From the NCBI GenBank assembly GCA_964605205.1, contig CAZSBL010000007.1, positions 1-52,562 on the forward strand: a stretch of 52,562 nucleotides of DNA. Reading direction: 5' to 3'. The stretch is from JAWVYT01 sp964605205. Lineage in GTDB: Bacteria; Gemmatimonadota; Gemmatimonadetes; Longimicrobiales; RSA9. Of the stretch, positions 50,964-52,562 are shown piece by piece. Every line of letters starts with the position of its first letter. Position 1 is the first letter of the stretch. The position numbers and the translations under genes were made by a program. The notes under the pieces are model-generated. The model was not told the DNA's origin. It did no database searches and was given only the letters and a program-made list of their open reading frames with translations.

Positions 50964-51011
50964 GTAGGGTGAGGGCTAGGGCGAGGGCTAGGGCGAGGGC
51001 TAGGGTTTGGG
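50964..51011 (+). repeat. 12-bp tandem repeat at a ribosome-binding region
   Basis: Four units of about ctagggcgaggg lead directly to GGGG and the ATG at 51015. The repeat is G-rich enough for G-quadruplex formation and contains the only candidate ribosome-binding purines of the next gene. Confidence 0.85.
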
Positions 51012-51014
51012 GGG

Positions 51015-51203
51015 ATGACCGATACTGTGGTTTGGGTGCTGCTGGCGCTGGTGTGGGTCGGGACATCGCTGCTGGGCGGAGCGGTTCTGGCGTCGCTGGC
51101 GAAGCGGATCTACGAGGGGTTGAACTGGCGCCGGCTGTGGATCTTCTACAGCGGGCTGCTGGCGTTCCTGGTGGCGGCGATCATGCTGATCGGATGGTGT
51201 TGA
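51015..51203 (+). CDS. Small two-TM membrane protein
   Basis: The 62-residue protein is mostly two TM helices (VVWVLLALVWVGTSLLGGAV and LWIFYSGLLAFLVAAIMLIG) joined by a basic loop (AKRIYEGLNWRR). No family is recognised. It starts 85 nt after the response regulator behind a G-rich repeat. The stop runs into palindromic repeats. Confidence 0.6.
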   Translation: MTDTVVWVLLALVWVGTSLLGGAVLASLAKRIYEGLNWRRLWIFYSGLLAFLVAAIMLIGWC

Positions 51204-51300
51204 GGAGCGCCTCGCTTCGCTCGGCGCGGGGAGCTCGGCCGCTGGTGCGGCCTCGCGGGTAGCTCGCTGCGCTCGCGGGTAGCGGCCTTCGGCCGCGCGG
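51203..51300 (+). repeat. Palindromic repeat modules
   Basis: GCGCC and GGCGC (51207-51211, 51223-51227) frame a TCGCTTCGCTC module, followed by a GCTCGCTGCGCTCGCGGGTAG-like stretch and GCGGCC-TTC-GGCCGC (51283-51297). These match modules of the repeats at 24590-24696 and 42115-42261. No gene lies between here and 51400. Confidence 0.75.
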
Positions 51301-51400
51301 CGCTGTGCGCCGGTTGCCGGCGGGAGGGGGGGAGGCCAGGTTGGGGCCAGGAGTGGGAGACGAACGGAAACGCGCCGTCGCAGACGGCAGGAGGGTACAG

Positions 51401-52562
51401 ATGGCAGAGCGGTTCAGGAACTATATCGCGGGCGAGTGGGTGGAGCCGACCACGGGGGAGTACAGCGAGAACCGGAACCCGGCGCGGTGGGACACGGTGC
51501 TGGGCGAGTTTCCGCTGTCGGGCCCGGAGGACGTGGCGCGGGCCGTGGCGTCGGCGAAGAAGGGGTTCGAGGCGTGGCGGAAGATCCCTGCGCCGCGTCG
51601 GGGCGACGTGCTCCGGCGCGTGGGCGATCTGATGGCGGCGCGGAAGCGGGAGATCGCGGAGGCCATGACCCGGGAGATGGGGAAGATCCTGGACGAGACC
51701 GAGGGCGACGTGCAGGAGGGGATCGACACGGCGTACTATGCGGCCTCGGAGGGGCGTCGTCTGTTCGGGCACACGGTGCCGAGCGAGCTGCGGGACAAGT
51801 GGGCCATGAGCTACCGCCGTCCGATCGGGGTGTGCGGGATCATCACGCCGTTCAACTTCCCGATGGCGATCCCGACGTGGAAGATCTTCCCGGCGCTGGT
51901 GAGCGGGAACAGCGTGATCTTCAAGCCGGCGCACGACGTGCCGCACACGGCCACGCTGCTGGTGGAGATCCTGCTGGAGGCCGGTGTGCACCCGGAGGCG
52001 GTGCAGCTGGTGCACGGGAGCGGGAGCAAGGTCGGGAACGTGATCGTGGAGCACCCGGACATCCCGGTGATCTCGTTCACGGGCAGCACGGGTGTGGGCT
52101 CGAAGCTGGGTGAGACGTGCGGCCGGATGCACAAGCGGCTGAGCCTGGAGATGGGCGGGAAGAACGCCCAGATCGTGATGCCGGACGCGAACATGGAGCT
52201 GGCGCTGGAGGGCGTGCTCTGGGGCGCGTTCGGGACCACGGGCCAGCGGTGCACGGCCACGAGCCGGCTGCTGCTGCACGAGGACATCCACGACGAGTTC
52301 GTGGACATGCTGGTGGCCCGGGTGGAGGAGCTGAAGCTCGGCGACGGGCTGCTGGAGGACACGGATGTGGGCCCCATGATCAACGAGGCCGCGGCGGAGA
52401 AGACGGCCGAGTACGTGGAGATCGCGAAGCAGGAGGGCGACGAGGTGCGGACCGGCGGGAAGCGGGCCGGTGGCGGCGACCTGGACGGCGGCTGGTTCTT
52501 CGAACCGACGGTACTCACGGGCGTGGAGCCGGGCGAGCGGCTGGCGCTGGAAGAGATCTTCG
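51401..52562 (+). CDS. Aldehyde dehydrogenase family protein (3' end cut by window)
   Basis: The first 387 codons are in view, starting at ATG 51401 behind AGGAGGG. The NAD(P)-dependent aldehyde dehydrogenase core is complete: TPFNFPMAIPTWKIFPAL and the FTGSTGVG cofactor loop, the LEMGGKNAQIV general-base Glu and catalytic Cys in GQRCTATSR. The protein runs off the window near LALEEIF, where about 100 residues are expected to remain. Substrate cannot be told; the sequence style recalls semialdehyde dehydrogenases. Confidence 0.93.
   Translation, partial: MAERFRNYIAGEWVEPTTGEYSENRNPARWDTVLGEFPLSGPEDVARAVASAKKGFEAWRKIPAPRRGDVLRRVGDLMAARKREIAEAMTREMGKILDETEGDVQEGIDTAYYAASEGRRLFGHTVPSELRDKWAMSYRRPIGVCGIITPFNFPMAIPTWKIFPALVSGNSVIFKPAHDVPHTATLLVEILLEAGVHPEAVQLVHGSGSKVGNVIVEHPDIPVISFTGSTGVGSKLGETCGRMHKRLSLEMGGKNAQIVMPDANMELALEGVLWGAFGTTGQRCTATSRLLLHEDIHDEFVDMLVARVEELKLGDGLLEDTDVGPMINEAAAEKTAEYVEIAKQEGDEVRTGGKRAGGGDLDGGWFFEPTVLTGVEPGERLALEEIF

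Overview
The window is a densely packed, high-GC bacterial chromosome segment with about 47 protein genes, one SRP RNA and no phage, plasmid, IS or CRISPR content. The envelope is diderm: there is an Omp85-type barrel, two TolC proteins, several lipoproteins and a periplasmic HtrA protease. High GC, a gluzincin-propeller-Omp85 fusion, MglA/MglB, an ffs-dnaX-ybaB-recR order and many MacB-type exporters together suggest Gemmatimonadota or a close relative. That placement is inferred from gene content, not from a marker search.

Left part (1-24.5 kb) is mostly housekeeping. It holds rsfS and the gluzincin/Omp85 protein, then a membrane protein (degenerate tyrosine-kinase-like domain, one TM segment, two SPOR-like repeats) translationally coupled to smc. 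Next come a metallo-beta-lactamase-fold hydrolase, aroF, a repeat-rich gap and yraN. A leftward CoA-binding pair ends stop-to-stop against yraN. A rightward run follows: ffs RNA, dnaX, ybaB, recR, a small membrane protein, mglB, mglA, pgsA, a CinA-type amidase and a lipase-like hydrolase, many with 4-nt overlaps. A hairpin separates this from grpE-dnaJ. The leftward nifS-mnmA pair (sulfur donor plus tRNA thiolase) faces a small HIRAN protein.

Middle part (24.5-42.1 kb) is an envelope and export region. A leftward tolC-macA-ATPase-permease-permease operon lies behind a TetR-like palindrome. A secreted protein and a divergent creatininase-family protein follow. A very large NtrY-like sensor kinase starts 9 bp from the creatininase gene. 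A leftward HtrA protease is divergent from a second tolC-macA-permease operon that has no ATPase gene. Both terminal permease genes end inside copies of the same palindromic repeat, which supplies their stop codon.

Right part (42.1-52.6 kb) holds a secreted metzincin-like lipoprotein with a small outer-membrane barrel, comM, a small lipoprotein, larE with a separate duplicate of its C-terminal subdomain, thpR, a membrane protein, a sigma-54 response regulator, a two-TM protein and an aldehyde dehydrogenase cut off by the window edge.

Recognisable sigma-70-like promoters precede ffs, aroF, larE and the metzincin gene. Two genes (rsfS and the HIRAN gene) have a -10-like box so close to the start codon that leaderless transcripts are likely. 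The most unusual items are the SPOR/pseudokinase gene coupled to smc, the stop-codon repeats, the LarE C-terminal duplicate, the 18-bp minisatellite beside a cluster of CGACGTNAAC motifs, and the SRP RNA whose apical loop appears one base longer than usual.
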